From NCBI GenBank assembly GCA_036961445.1, contig JBALVO010000008.1, positions 1 to 60,292 on the forward strand: 60,292 bases of DNA, in the 5' to 3' direction. Shown piece by piece: positions 45,118-53,865 of the stretch. The position numbers and the translations under genes are program-made. The notes under the pieces were generated by a model. The model did not search any database. It worked only from the letters and a program-made list of their open reading frames with translations, and had not been told where the DNA came from. Source of the DNA: JBALVO01 sp036961445. GTDB lineage: Bacteria > Pseudomonadota > Gammaproteobacteria > Pseudomonadales > Halieaceae. The first letter of the stretch is position 1, and each line of letters starts with the position of its first letter.

Positions 45118-46917
45118 TCAGCCATCCACCTTTAGCACTGCCAGGAAGGCAGATTGCGGTATCTCTACGCTTCCAACTTGCTTCATGCGTTTTTTACCGG
45201 CCTTTTGTTTTTCCAGCAACTTGCGCTTGCGACTCACATCGCCGCCGTAGCACTTGGCTGTCACATTTTTACGCAAGGCCTTCACCGTCTGCCTTGCAAC
45301 GACTTTACCGCCCACAGCTGATTGAATAGCCACATCAAACATTTGTCGCGGAATCAATTCCTTCATTTTTTCGGTCAGCGCCCTACCGCGGTACTGTATC
45401 TGGTCACGATGCACGATAGTCGCGAGGGCGTCGACACGCTCGCCATTGATCAACACATCCAGGCGCGACAAATTTGCCGCTTGAAAGCGCTCAAAGCCAT
45501 AATCGAGCGAAGCATAGCCGCGACTCACAGATTTCAAGCGATCAAAGAAGTCCAGCACCACTTCGGCCATGGGTATATCGTAGATCACTGACACCTGGGC
45601 GCCGAGAAATTTCATATCCCGCTGCACCCCCCTCTTCTCTACACATAATGTAATAACATTGCCCAAATATTCCTGGGGCACCAGCATATTACAGCGAGCG
45701 ATGGGTTCACGCATTTCGTCGATATCGCCGCCATCGGGCAACGAGGATGGATTATCCACGGTAACAATATCGCCGTTTTTCTTTACCACTTGGTAGATCA
45801 CGGTGGGCGCAGTGGTAATCAGGTCCAGATCATATTCTCGCTCCAATCGTTCCTGAATAATCTCCATGTGGAGCATACCCAGGAAACCACAGCGAAATCC
45901 AAAACCAAGGGCATCGGAGGTTTCCGGCTCATAGAACAAGGACGCATCATTAAGCGTCAACTTAGCCAGGGCATCGCGAAAATCCTCATAATCGTCTGAA
46001 GAGATGGTAAAAATACCCGCGTAGACCTGCGGCTTGACCTGCTTAAACCCAGGCAATGCAGGTATGTCGGGGTTTTTCGCATGAATCAGGGTGTCCCCCA
46101 CAGGCGCCCCATGGATATCCTTGATACCCGCTACAATATAGCCCACCTCGCCGGCCTGCAGCACGTCCCGTTCCTGGCGCTTGGGCGTGAAAATGCCGAC
46201 GCTATCAACCTGCTGAGACTTGCCAATAGATTTGGCGATGATCTTGTCGCGCTTACGCAACACGCCCTGCTTGACCCGCACCAGCGATACCACGCCCAGA
46301 TAGTTATCAAACCAGGAATCGATTATCAGCGCCTGCAGAGGCGCGTCCCTGTCCCCTTCCGGTGGCGGAATATTTTCTACCAGATATTCCAGCGCTTCTT
46401 CTATTCCCAGCCCAGATTTGGCACTGACCTGACAGGCGTCCGTGGCGTCGATGCCAATAATTTCCTCAATTTCAAGCTTAACCCGATCCGGATCTGCCTG
46501 GGGTAAGTCCATCTTATTGAGAATCGGCAGTACTTCCAGCCCCTGCTCGATAGCCGTATAGCAATTGGCGACCGACTGGGCTTCCACGCCTTGCCCGGCA
46601 TCGACTACCAGCAGGGCACCCTCACAGGCAGAGAGTGACCGCGACACCTCATAGGAAAAATCCACATGCCCGGGAGTATCGATGAAATTTAGCTGGTAAA
46701 TCTGGCCATCGCGCGCCTCGTAGTCCAGCGTCACGCTCTGGGCCTTGATGGTGATGCCACGCTCGCGCTCGATATCCATGGAATCGAGCACCTGCTCGTC
46801 CATTTCCCTGGCACTCAGCCCACCGCAATGCTGAATAAAGCGATCTGCAAGGGTGGATTTGCCGTGATCGATATGGGCGATAATAGAAAAATTCCGGATG
46901 TTACGAAGGTCGCTCAC
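45118..46917 (-). CDS. lepA: Elongation factor 4 (LepA)
   Basis: The 599-residue GTPase has G1 AHIDHGKST, G2 with RGITIK, DTPGHVDF and NKMDLP. EF-G-like domains follow, and the LepA-specific C-terminal domain ends AKCYGGDVSRKRKLLEKQKAGKKRMK. It assists ribosome back-translocation or initiation. The upstream 132 bp separating it from mucD contains two inverted repeats. Confidence 0.97.
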   Translation of the reverse strand: MSDLRNIRNFSIIAHIDHGKSTLADRFIQHCGGLSAREMDEQVLDSMDIERERGITIKAQSVTLDYEARDGQIYQLNFIDTPGHVDFSYEVSRSLSACEGALLVVDAGQGVEAQSVANCYTAIEQGLEVLPILNKMDLPQADPDRVKLEIEEIIGIDATDACQVSAKSGLGIEEALEYLVENIPPPEGDRDAPLQALIIDSWFDNYLGVVSLVRVKQGVLRKRDKIIAKSIGKSQQVDSVGIFTPKRQERDVLQAGEVGYIVAGIKDIHGAPVGDTLIHAKNPDIPALPGFKQVKPQVYAGIFTISSDDYEDFRDALAKLTLNDASLFYEPETSDALGFGFRCGFLGMLHMEIIQERLEREYDLDLITTAPTVIYQVVKKNGDIVTVDNPSSLPDGGDIDEMREPIARCNMLVPQEYLGNVITLCVEKRGVQRDMKFLGAQVSVIYDIPMAEVVLDFFDRLKSVSRGYASLDYGFERFQAANLSRLDVLINGERVDALATIVHRDQIQYRGRALTEKMKELIPRQMFDVAIQSAVGGKVVARQTVKALRKNVTAKCYGGDVSRKRKLLEKQKAGKKRMKQVGSVEIPQSAFLAVLKVDG

Positions 46918-46948
46918 GCACTAGGGCTCTGTTGAAGTGACACCCCCA

Positions 46949-47004
46949 CCAAACCCGTTTGGCGTGGGGTACTCTGCCACCAAAAAACGCGCGATTGTAC
47001 CCCA
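46949..47004. repeat. Inverted repeats between mucD and lepA
   Basis: TGGGGTAC (46965-46972) and GTACCCCA (46997-47004) form a perfect 8-bp inverted repeat with a 24-bp spacer containing an A/T run. Next to it is CCAAAC-CC-GTTTGG (46949-46962). They may form a mucD terminator or a lepA leader structure. No strong U tract follows the stem on the minus strand. Confidence 0.45.
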
Positions 47005-47049
47005 ACCAGGATGCTACCGCTATGTTGATGAGACTCTACCGCAAAGCCA

Positions 47050-48453
47050 TCAGTCCGGCAGCTTCAAGCCGATGAACATGGGTGAACCACGCCGAATCAG
47101 GCGCAGGGGCACAGAGCTCCCACCTTGCAGCTTGTCCACTGCCCGCTCATAGGCTTGTTCCGATTTAATCGCACTGGAAGCAATCAGGGTAATCACGTCA
47201 CCGGGTAACAGCCCGGCCTCAGCAGCTACCGATCCTGGCACGATTTCGCGCACTACCACGCCACCGCTTATCCCCACTCGCTCCAGGGTTTCTTTATCGA
47301 CTGTCTCTACCACCATGCCCAGACGTCCGCCACGACCTTCATCGGCACCGCCAGGCGTCAATGCATAGCTGTCATCGGCGTTCAAACCACCGACCTTTAC
47401 TTGCAGCTTCTTGTGCTTCTTATCACGCACTACTTCTACCGGCACTGTGGTGTTGGGCGGAATGAGACCCACTACGTGAGGCAAATCCGCCGAAGTAGGA
47501 ATATCTTTCCCGTCGAAACTGATAATCACATCACCAGCGCGCAGCCCTGCCTGTTCGGCCGGACCATCTTTCGCCAACTCCGCTACCAGCGCGCCCCGCG
47601 GCCGCTCCAGACCAAACGATTCTGCAAGATTTATATCAATGTCCTGAATGGTGACACCCAACCAGCCCCGGGTTACACGACCGTCTGCCTGCAATTGCGC
47701 AACCACATTTCGGACTACGCTAACAGGGATAGCAAAGGACAAGCCTATCGAGCCACCACTGCGGGTAAATATCTGCGAGTTGACGCCAATAACTTCACCA
47801 TCGAGGTTAAACAGCGGGCCACCAGAATTACCCGGATTAATGGCTACATCTGTTTGAATAAAAGGTACATAGTTTTCATTGCGCTCGGTCGGCAGACTGC
47901 GACCCTTGGCACTGACAATACCGGCAGTCACAGAATAATCCAGTCCAAAGGGCGATCCTATCGCCAACACCCACTCACCGACTTCCAGATCATCTGTGGT
48001 GGCCAGCTTTAGCACAGGCAGGTCAGCAGCCTGTATGCGCAGCAGAGCCAGGTCAGAGCGTGGATCCGTACCCAACACTTCGGCGTCAAATTCACGGCGG
48101 TCGCTCATTCGCACCAACACGCTATCAGCGCCTTCAACCACATGATTGTTGGTCAGAATGTAGCCGTCATCCGAGATAATAAACCCCGATCCCATGCCAA
48201 TACGCTGCTGCTGAGAAGGAGGTGCGCCGCGAAACTCAAAAAAACGACGCAGGTACTCGGGGATTTCTTCGGGAGCGGGCTGTCCTTGTGCGGTGCGCGC
48301 ACTGCGGTGCTCCACGATAATTTTCACCACGGCAGGCGAACTTTCTCGCACAATCTCACGGAAATCAGGTAGCTCCATCGCCGACACAACAGCAGCAAAG
48401 GTCAGAGCAATAAACAGAAAAATAGAAGTGAGCAATCGGCTTGTGGCAGTCAT
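47050..48453 (-). CDS. mucD: Periplasmic serine endoprotease, DegP/MucD-like
   Basis: A signal peptide (residues 1-26) precedes a trypsin-like domain with catalytic His104 (NNHVV), Asp134 (SDLALLRI) and Ser210 (NPGNSGGPLF). Two PDZ domains follow (AGLRAGDVIISFDGKDI and AGLLPGDVITLIASSAI). The 467-residue length matches Pseudomonas MucD, which degrades misfolded envelope proteins and dampens AlgU signalling. The frame starts with TTG at 48456, one codon before the ATG used here. It follows rseC by 49 bp and is the last gene of the sigma-E group. Confidence 0.93.
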   Translation of the reverse strand: MTATSRLLTSIFLFIALTFAAVVSAMELPDFREIVRESSPAVVKIIVEHRSARTAQGQPAPEEIPEYLRRFFEFRGAPPSQQQRIGMGSGFIISDDGYILTNNHVVEGADSVLVRMSDRREFDAEVLGTDPRSDLALLRIQAADLPVLKLATTDDLEVGEWVLAIGSPFGLDYSVTAGIVSAKGRSLPTERNENYVPFIQTDVAINPGNSGGPLFNLDGEVIGVNSQIFTRSGGSIGLSFAIPVSVVRNVVAQLQADGRVTRGWLGVTIQDIDINLAESFGLERPRGALVAELAKDGPAEQAGLRAGDVIISFDGKDIPTSADLPHVVGLIPPNTTVPVEVVRDKKHKKLQVKVGGLNADDSYALTPGGADEGRGGRLGMVVETVDKETLERVGISGGVVVREIVPGSVAAEAGLLPGDVITLIASSAIKSEQAYERAVDKLQGGSSVPLRLIRRGSPMFIGLKLPD

Positions 48454-48502
48454 CAAGAATATCCAAAAAAAGTGGGGGTTAATCGAGGTATAGCACAGTT
48501 CG

Positions 48503-48982
48503 TCAGGCCAGGGTTACCGGGTCGCTAACCAGCGGTCGCAAAATTTCCAACAAGGTCGGTTGCAGACGTTGATCGTGTCGATGATGCCACGCATGCCACC
48601 GCACCAGCCCAATACCTGCGGCAAGCCCTCCCATAGCACCGATTGCGGCCAATACATCCTGGTTACCCTGTACCAGACCTGCGGCCAGCGCCGCACCGCC
48701 AAGCATGCACAACAATGGCAGCATATAAACAACCAGCGATCCCCGTAAAATCACTTCCTCGGGAATACTGATACGCACCTGGTCATCAACGCTACAACGA
48801 GCGGCGTCACAACGACCACTCAACACGCGAATGTAACTACGCTTGCCGTCGCTGATTTTATTGATAAGCCCATGGCCACAGCCTTTTTGCGCTACACAGC
48901 TGCCACAGGTGCTCTGGCGAATAGTCTCTACCCAAAGCCCGTCAGGCTCTACCGCAACGACTCGTCCGGTTTCAACCAACAT
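48503..48982 (-). CDS. rseC: RseC/MucC family protein
   Basis: The 159-residue membrane protein has the N-terminal cysteine cluster CGSCVAQKGCG and two transmembrane helices (about residues 82-107 and 111-132). This arrangement matches RseC/MucC, named for the SoxR-reducing system and for the sigma-E operon. The cysteines may bind a metal or an iron-sulfur cluster. It follows rseB with a 1-bp gap. Confidence 0.88.
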   Translation of the reverse strand: MLVETGRVVAVEPDGLWVETIRQSTCGSCVAQKGCGHGLINKISDGKRSYIRVLSGRCDAARCSVDDQVRISIPEEVILRGSLVVYMLPLLCMLGGAALAAGLVQGNQDVLAAIGAMGGLAAGIGLVRWHAWHHRHDQRLQPTLLEILRPLVSDPVTLA

Positions 48983-48983
48983 T

Positions 48984-49940
48984 TCATTTGGCCCAATTGA
49001 TGGAATCGGCCACCATTCTAGCCGTATTGACCGGAACTTCCCCTATAACCGTCACCAATACCGGCTGCCCGGTAAAACTCATACCGCGAGTATAAGAGGT
49101 GGTACCTCCACTGCGCACTACCCCTTCACCCGGGCGTATTTCACGAGCCAGCTCTTCCAGAAATACAGAAAAAACGGCCAGACCATCTGTATACGTGCGA
49201 CGTCCGGCACTACCGGTCGCCGAATCTGTTGCCGTAAACCCCCGGGGCAACCAACCGACAGCCCATACCCCGCCCACTGCGGCGATGGACACGGGAATCT
49301 GTGGATGCGGATGTTGCGCCTGGTGTATCAGGTTTACTTCAGTGCCTTCTGGAATGTCGCCGGTATATGACAAGTTGGCAAATTGAAACTTTTCCAACGT
49401 TTTATCACCACGGCCAATGGTCTCTGTCTTCAGCAATAGCCCGGTCTCTCGATCCAGTTCCATAATGTAGCCAAACCGATACATATCACGTGGCTCGATG
49501 CTCACGCGCACAGCCTTGCGACCCGCCACACGCTCTCCGTCGTCAACACTAAATCGATAGTGCTCGGCAATGCCACAGCGTCCCGCCTCCAGGTCTGTCC
49601 CTATACTAAGAAGTTTGTGTCCGGGATGGATGCATTCCAGGGGATGGTTGAGCCGCTCTACCTGCGCGCCCTGGCCGGTGAGCTGGGTAAGTCGCTCCGA
49701 GCTACTGCCATGCTCAACCGAATGCGAGACCTGCATAACCTGCATATCTTCACCACGCTGCAGGGTTACCACACCGTGATAACTCACTTGCTGCAGGCTG
49801 GTGGACATTTTTTCAAGCCAGCCCAGGGCCACAGGATCAGCCCCCGGGCAAGTCGCGGCCTGCACGGCACCCGTCATCAACAACGACAGTGCTGCCATTG
49901 TCAAACGCACTCCACGCTTGCTAAACAGGCTCTGCGACAC
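48984..49940 (-). CDS. rseB: Sigma-E regulator RseB/MucB
   Basis: A signal peptide (VRLTMAALSLLMTGAVQA) is followed by the MucB/RseB periplasmic fold, including SYHGVVTLQRGEDMQVMQVSH and VSIEPRDMYRFGY. RseB binds RseA and protects it from proteolysis until envelope stress. The frame reaches back into rseA, but a GTG at 49940 is preceded by GGGAG at about 9 nt and places the signal peptide at the N-terminus, giving 318 residues. The gap to the rseA stop is 13 bp. Confidence 0.88.
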   Translation of the reverse strand: MSQSLFSKRGVRLTMAALSLLMTGAVQAATCPGADPVALGWLEKMSTSLQQVSYHGVVTLQRGEDMQVMQVSHSVEHGSSSERLTQLTGQGAQVERLNHPLECIHPGHKLLSIGTDLEAGRCGIAEHYRFSVDDGERVAGRKAVRVSIEPRDMYRFGYIMELDRETGLLLKTETIGRGDKTLEKFQFANLSYTGDIPEGTEVNLIHQAQHPHPQIPVSIAAVGGVWAVGWLPRGFTATDSATGSAGRRTYTDGLAVFSVFLEELAREIRPGEGVVRSGGTTSYTRGMSFTGQPVLVTVIGEVPVNTARMVADSINWAK

Positions 49941-49953
49941 TGGCGTAGGCTCC

Positions 49954-50586
49954 CTATTCCCTGATCTGCGGTACGCGGGCAAAAGGGATCAATCCCTGAG
50001 GAGAATTGAGTGCCGCTTGCTCGGCATGTTCCTGCATATACATTTGCATGCGCTGACGCGCCAGTTCCTGATAGGCGGTGCGAGTTGCTGGCTGCAGTAC
50101 CGGGACAGATTGCGTGCCGTAACTGGCCTGCACGGTCGTCGCTCCCAGACTGTTCACCAAACCTACCGGAGAAGCACTGGCTGCCACTGCCTGGGAACCG
50201 CCATAGGGATCAGTGCCACCTATGCGGGCAAGCTGCTGGCCACCGATAACCACCGTAGCAGTCACTGAAGCTGCTACCGCAAGGCTGGTCAAGGGGCGTA
50301 AAAAACGCTGCCTGAGGCTAACAATATTCTGCCCCGCCTGAACCGTCTGCTGTTGCAATTCATCGCTGCTGGTGCCGGCAATTGCCTGGCGAACCTGTGT
50401 TGATATATCCAGCTGCATATGTGCGAGAGGCGCGCCGGCCATCGTTGTGCTAACTGCATTGTAACGAATCCAGGTATTACGCACGTCCGCGTCGTCAGTG
50501 ACGCGTGACAGGATGCGTTCCAGTTCCAGTTCGTTGGCTTCATTATCCAACAGTGCAGAAAGAGACTCGCGCATTCTTTCAGTCAT
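49954..50586 (-). CDS. rseA: Anti-sigma factor RseA/MucA
   Basis: The 210-residue protein has an N-terminal anti-sigma domain (RESLSALLDNEANELELERIL, with TWIRYNAV), which binds the sigma factor in the cytosol. A single membrane helix lies near residues 97-119 (LTSLAVAASVTATVVIGG), followed by a periplasmic tail. This is the topology of RseA/MucA, cleaved by DegS/AlgW and RseP. Gln-rich stretches flank the helix. It follows rpoE by 86 bp, wider than the other gaps in the operon. Confidence 0.9.
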   Translation of the reverse strand: MTERMRESLSALLDNEANELELERILSRVTDDADVRNTWIRYNAVSTTMAGAPLAHMQLDISTQVRQAIAGTSSDELQQQTVQAGQNIVSLRQRFLRPLTSLAVAASVTATVVIGGQQLARIGGTDPYGGSQAVAASASPVGLVNSLGATTVQASYGTQSVPVLQPATRTAYQELARQRMQMYMQEHAEQAALNSPQGLIPFARVPQIRE

Positions 50587-50672
50587 CGTTCAATTCCTTC
50601 GTGCGATCGCACGTATCATCCTTCATTTGCTCCGGCGCCGTATTTCGCTGCCAGTGCTGTAAATTCTGTTTT

Positions 50673-51257
50673 TCAGGCCTTGCCATCGAGCTGTTCCCGT
50701 ACCTGCCCATCAATTGCCTCGCGAGCCCGGAAGATACGCGAGCGAACGGTGCCTACCGGACAATCCATGATATCGGCAATGTCCTCGTAACTCAGACCAT
50801 CAAACTCACGTAAAGTTACCGCGGTTCTAAGATCATCTGGCAGCGCGCTGATGGCCCGCTCTACCACGGCCTTCAATTCCGCCGCAAACAGGGCATTTTC
50901 GGGTGTTTCGATATCCCGCAATGCACCACCACCGTCATAGTATTCCGCGTCTTCCACTTCGACATCACTACCCGGAGGCCTTCGGGAGCGAGAAACAAGG
51001 TAGTTCTTGGCAGTGTTAATGGCGATTCGGTACAGCCACGTATAAAACGCGCTGTCTCCGCGAAATCTGGGCAGCGCCTTGTAGGCCTTAATGAAAGCCT
51101 CTTGCGCAACATCCTGTACTTCATCGGCATCACGTACATAACGACTGATCAAGCCAAAAATCTTGTGTTGATACTTCAACACCAACAGATCGAAAGCCCT
51201 GGAGTCGCCTTTTTGTACCCTGACCACGAGCTGTTGATCCGTCTCTGCGGCAGTCAC
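50673..51257 (-). CDS. rpoE: RNA polymerase sigma-E factor (AlgU/RpoE)
   Basis: The 194-residue ECF sigma factor has region 2 (YVRDADEVQDVAQEAFIKAY, FYTWLYRIAINTAKNYL) and region 4 (LREFDGLSYEDIADIMDCPV, RSRIFRAREAID). It matches the RpoE/AlgU subgroup. It starts at GTG with a purine-rich stretch (GGGAGGGGGA) about 6 nt before. A sigma-E-type promoter lies 60-90 bp upstream, so autoregulation is likely. Its anti-sigma and the rest of the mucABCD group follow in the standard order. Confidence 0.95.
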   Translation of the reverse strand: MTAAETDQQLVVRVQKGDSRAFDLLVLKYQHKIFGLISRYVRDADEVQDVAQEAFIKAYKALPRFRGDSAFYTWLYRIAINTAKNYLVSRSRRPPGSDVEVEDAEYYDGGGALRDIETPENALFAAELKAVVERAISALPDDLRTAVTLREFDGLSYEDIADIMDCPVGTVRSRIFRAREAIDGQVREQLDGKA

Positions 51258-51319
51258 GTGCTATCCCCCTCCCTAGTCCATGACATTACTGCCCCGGTGG
51301 TGCTTTGCCCACTGCAATA

Positions 51320-51346
51320 ATTGACAGCAAAAACAGCCATAAGTTC
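51320..51346 (-). promoter_or_regulatory. Candidate sigma-E-type autoregulatory promoter of rpoE
   Basis: On the minus strand GAACTT (51346-51341) is followed after 16 bp by TCAAT (51324-51320). The -35 matches the RpoE/AlgU consensus exactly, the spacing is normal and the -10 is a partial match to TCTAA/TCTGA. Transcription would start about 55 nt before the rpoE start codon. Confidence 0.6.
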
Positions 51347-51525
51347 GCTGGCTGGCCATTGCGGTCGGTTGTAAGAGAGGTCTATCTTGATAAAGTTCCC
51401 CAAGGGAGTATTTCCTTATATCTCATGAGGTCGTATATACTCGCATGCAGCGATGTTAATCGAAGCTAAGTCTCTGAGCCACATCAATTAATTAATCTTC
51501 CAAACAGCCACACGCAGTGAAGTCT

Positions 51526-53127
51526 ATGACTATTCATCACCAACACGACGTACTGATTATCGGGAGCGGCGCGGCAGGGCTCAGCCTCGCCCTGCATTTA
51601 CCGGGTCATTATCGTGTGGCAATACTATCCAAGGCCGACCTGAACCAGGGCTCGACCTACTGGGCACAAGGCGGCATGGCGGCGGTCTTGCACAACCGCG
51701 ACACGGTGGATTCCCATGTGCAGGACACACTCACGGCCGGGGCAGGCCTATGCCAGCGAGAAGCGGTTGAATTTACCGTGGGCAACAGCCGCCGCTGTGT
51801 TGAATGGCTGGTAGCGCAGGGGGTCGACTTCGACCTGCGTGCAGACCAAACAGATCCGTCTGGCCGTGAGTTCCATCTCACCATGGAAGGCGGCCACAGC
51901 CATAGACGAATCATTCATGCGGCTGACCGCACCGGTCGAGCTATATCGGAGGTACTCACAGAGCAAGCTGTGGCGGCACCAAATATCGAAATTTTCACCC
52001 ATCGCGTGGCGGTAGACCTGGTAGTCGACGACGGCCGCTGCCAGGGCGCCTATATTCTCAACCAGCAGACTGACCGCGTGGATCTGTTTCAGGCCAGCGC
52101 TGTCGCCTTGGCTACCGGAGGAGCGAGTAAAGCCTATCTCTATACCAGTAACCCTGATGGTGCCAGCGGCGATGGTATCGCCATGGCCTGGCGAGCTGGC
52201 TGTCGTGTCGCCAACATGGAGTTCAACCAGTTTCACCCTACCTGCCTGTACCACCCCAAAGCCAAATCTTTCCTGATTACCGAGGCCATTCGGGGTGAAG
52301 GAGGCAAGCTGTTACTACCGGATGGCCAACGCTTCATGCATCATTTCGATGATCGGGCTGAACTGGCTCCAAGGGATGTAGTGGCAAGAGCAATAGACCA
52401 CGAGATGAAACGACTGGGCGCAGACTGTGTTTTTCTGGACATATCACACAAATCCCGGGAGTTTTTACAAAGCCATTTCCCCACCATAATGGCTCGCTGC
52501 GAGGAGTTCGGCATTGATATCAGCGCCGAGCCGATCCCCGTGGTTCCCGCTGCACATTACACCTGCGGTGGGGTGGTCGTGGACACCAATGGCAGCACCG
52601 ATGTCGCCGGACTATACGCCATAGGTGAGACCTCCAGCACAGGTCTGCACGGTGCTAACCGCATGGCCAGCAACTCTCTGCTTGAGTGCATTGTCTACGC
52701 CGAATCTGCCGCCGGGCATATGGCCAAAACTCTGGCCCAGGCGCCGGCACCCGCCACTGTTGCCATGTGGGACGAGAGCCAGGTAACAGACTCGGACGAG
52801 GATGTGGTAATTTCCCATAACTGGGATGAGCTGCGCCGGTTCATGTGGGACTACGTGGGCATTGTTCGCACCAACAAACGACTGCAGCGTGCTTCGCACC
52901 GGGTGCAGCTCTTACAGGCAGAAATCGCCGAATACTATGGGAATTACAAGGTTAGTAATGATCTGCTGGAGTTACGCAACCTGGCAATGGTGGCGGAACT
53001 AATGATCCAGTGTGCCATTTCGCGTAAGGAAAGCCGTGGTTTGCACTACACCCTGGACTATCCACAGCAACTACCCACTGCGCAGGACACTGTGCTGCAG
53101 CCAGGCAACTCACCGCTCCATAGCTAA
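51526..53127 (+). CDS. nadB: L-aspartate oxidase
   Basis: The 533-residue flavoprotein has the N-terminal VLIIGSGAAGLSLAL, ADLNQGSTYWAQGGMAA, the catalytic-site region GHSHRRIIHAADRTG, and FNQFHPTCLYHPKA. The C-terminal helical domain is complete. It oxidises aspartate to iminoaspartate, the first step of NAD synthesis. GTG at 51517 would add three residues, and the ATG at 51526 is preferred by family length. It is divergent from rpoE, as in pseudomonads. Its 3' end overlaps the ygfX gene by 18 bp tail to tail. Confidence 0.95.
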   Translation: MTIHHQHDVLIIGSGAAGLSLALHLPGHYRVAILSKADLNQGSTYWAQGGMAAVLHNRDTVDSHVQDTLTAGAGLCQREAVEFTVGNSRRCVEWLVAQGVDFDLRADQTDPSGREFHLTMEGGHSHRRIIHAADRTGRAISEVLTEQAVAAPNIEIFTHRVAVDLVVDDGRCQGAYILNQQTDRVDLFQASAVALATGGASKAYLYTSNPDGASGDGIAMAWRAGCRVANMEFNQFHPTCLYHPKAKSFLITEAIRGEGGKLLLPDGQRFMHHFDDRAELAPRDVVARAIDHEMKRLGADCVFLDISHKSREFLQSHFPTIMARCEEFGIDISAEPIPVVPAAHYTCGGVVVDTNGSTDVAGLYAIGETSSTGLHGANRMASNSLLECIVYAESAAGHMAKTLAQAPAPATVAMWDESQVTDSDEDVVISHNWDELRRFMWDYVGIVRTNKRLQRASHRVQLLQAEIAEYYGNYKVSNDLLELRNLAMVAELMIQCAISRKESRGLHYTLDYPQQLPTAQDTVLQPGNSPLHS

Positions 53128-53535
53128 CCTCAGCCGCAACAAGCGCAACTGCTGCCGCGGCGCGCTATCGAGAAACAACCAGACACCATTATTCCGGCCA
53201 GTGAGAGATTCCTGCCAGGCAAAATAAATGAGCCACCCCAGGCAGGTACTGCGCAGACGCACAGTCACCGGCCTGGTTTGCTGAGCGTGTTCTACACTCC
53301 ACAGGCCCTGCTGCCAATGCACTACCGCACCGGCCATGGCTTCGCAGCGCAGCTGCCACAACGATAATCCCACCGGCGTTGCCAGTATTCCCACCAACAC
53401 CAGGTAGCCCTTGGCATACAAAAGATACAACGCTAAAAAAATACAGCTACAAAATATGATATGACAAACTCGACGAACCCGTGATTTACCTACGATCAGG
53501 TGGAGTGCGGGTGAACTCGAGTATCTTACTGACAA
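53110..53535 (-). CDS. ygfX: YgfX family membrane protein
   Basis: The protein has two closely spaced hydrophobic helices near its N-terminus (CHIIFCSCIFLALYLLY and YLVLVGILATPVGLSLW), then a beta-rich soluble part (VVHWQQGLWSVE, GVWLFLDSA). This is the YgfX pattern. A TTG at 53535 is the best start: AAGGAG sits 10 nt upstream, inside sdhE, and translation overlaps sdhE by 50 nt. That gives 141 residues. E. coli YgfX was once called toxin CptA, but this pairing with sdhE is better read as a conserved operon. Confidence 0.75.
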   Translation of the reverse strand: MSVRYSSSPALHLIVGKSRVRRVCHIIFCSCIFLALYLLYAKGYLVLVGILATPVGLSLWQLRCEAMAGAVVHWQQGLWSVEHAQQTRPVTVRLRSTCLGWLIYFAWQESLTGRNNGVWLFLDSAPRQQLRLLRLRLAMER

Positions 53536-53812
53536 TAGTGACCAACTCCTTGTCCTCAGGTTGTGCACGCCCCATAAACCAGCTGAACAGGTCCTGGTCT
53601 TCACAAATCATCAACTGCTTGAATCGTTTCCGATCCTGCTCATCAAGATCTGCATAGCGCGCTGCGACAAACGGCTCGAGCACCAAATCCAACTCCAGCA
53701 TGCCGCGTCTGGTAGCCCAGCGCATACGGTTAATTTCTTCGTTTGATACCATGCCAGAAAACTCGTTCAGAAAAACTTCAGAAGCCGCCAGTATATCGTC
53801 AAATTCAGTCAC
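53486..53812 (-). CDS. sdhE: Succinate dehydrogenase assembly factor SdhE
   Basis: The 108-residue protein has the SdhE core INRMRWATRRGMLELDL with the RGxxE motif that binds the flavoprotein during covalent FAD attachment. LMICEDQDLFSWFMGRAQP, typical of the family, follows. It aids flavinylation of SdhA. The start is GTG at 53812. An 18-bp palindrome sits 14 nt upstream. It is cotranscribed with ygfX and divergent from ygfZ. Confidence 0.93.
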   Translation of the reverse strand: MTEFDDILAASEVFLNEFSGMVSNEEINRMRWATRRGMLELDLVLEPFVAARYADLDEQDRKRFKQLMICEDQDLFSWFMGRAQPEDKELVTIVSKILEFTRTPPDRR

Positions 53813-53825
53813 TGGCGCGGGCTCT

Positions 53826-53843
53826 TGTCAGCAGTTGCTGACA
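53826..53843. promoter_or_regulatory. Perfect palindrome between sdhE and ygfZ
   Basis: TGTCAGCA-GT-TGCTGACA is an exact inverted repeat in the 53-bp divergent region. It could be an operator or a short RNA hairpin at the sdhE start. No known regulator was matched. Confidence 0.45.
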
Positions 53844-53865
53844 GCGCCCCCCGCAGCGCCTATTA

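Noticed and set aside
50587..50672. Hidden small gene between rpoE and rseA
   Set aside because: The 86-bp gap has no start codon with a ribosome site and reads as a spacer.
53110..53812. Toxin-antitoxin pair (CptAB)
   Set aside because: The antitoxin-position gene is a clear SdhE with the RGxxE motif; a toxin role is not supported by sequence.
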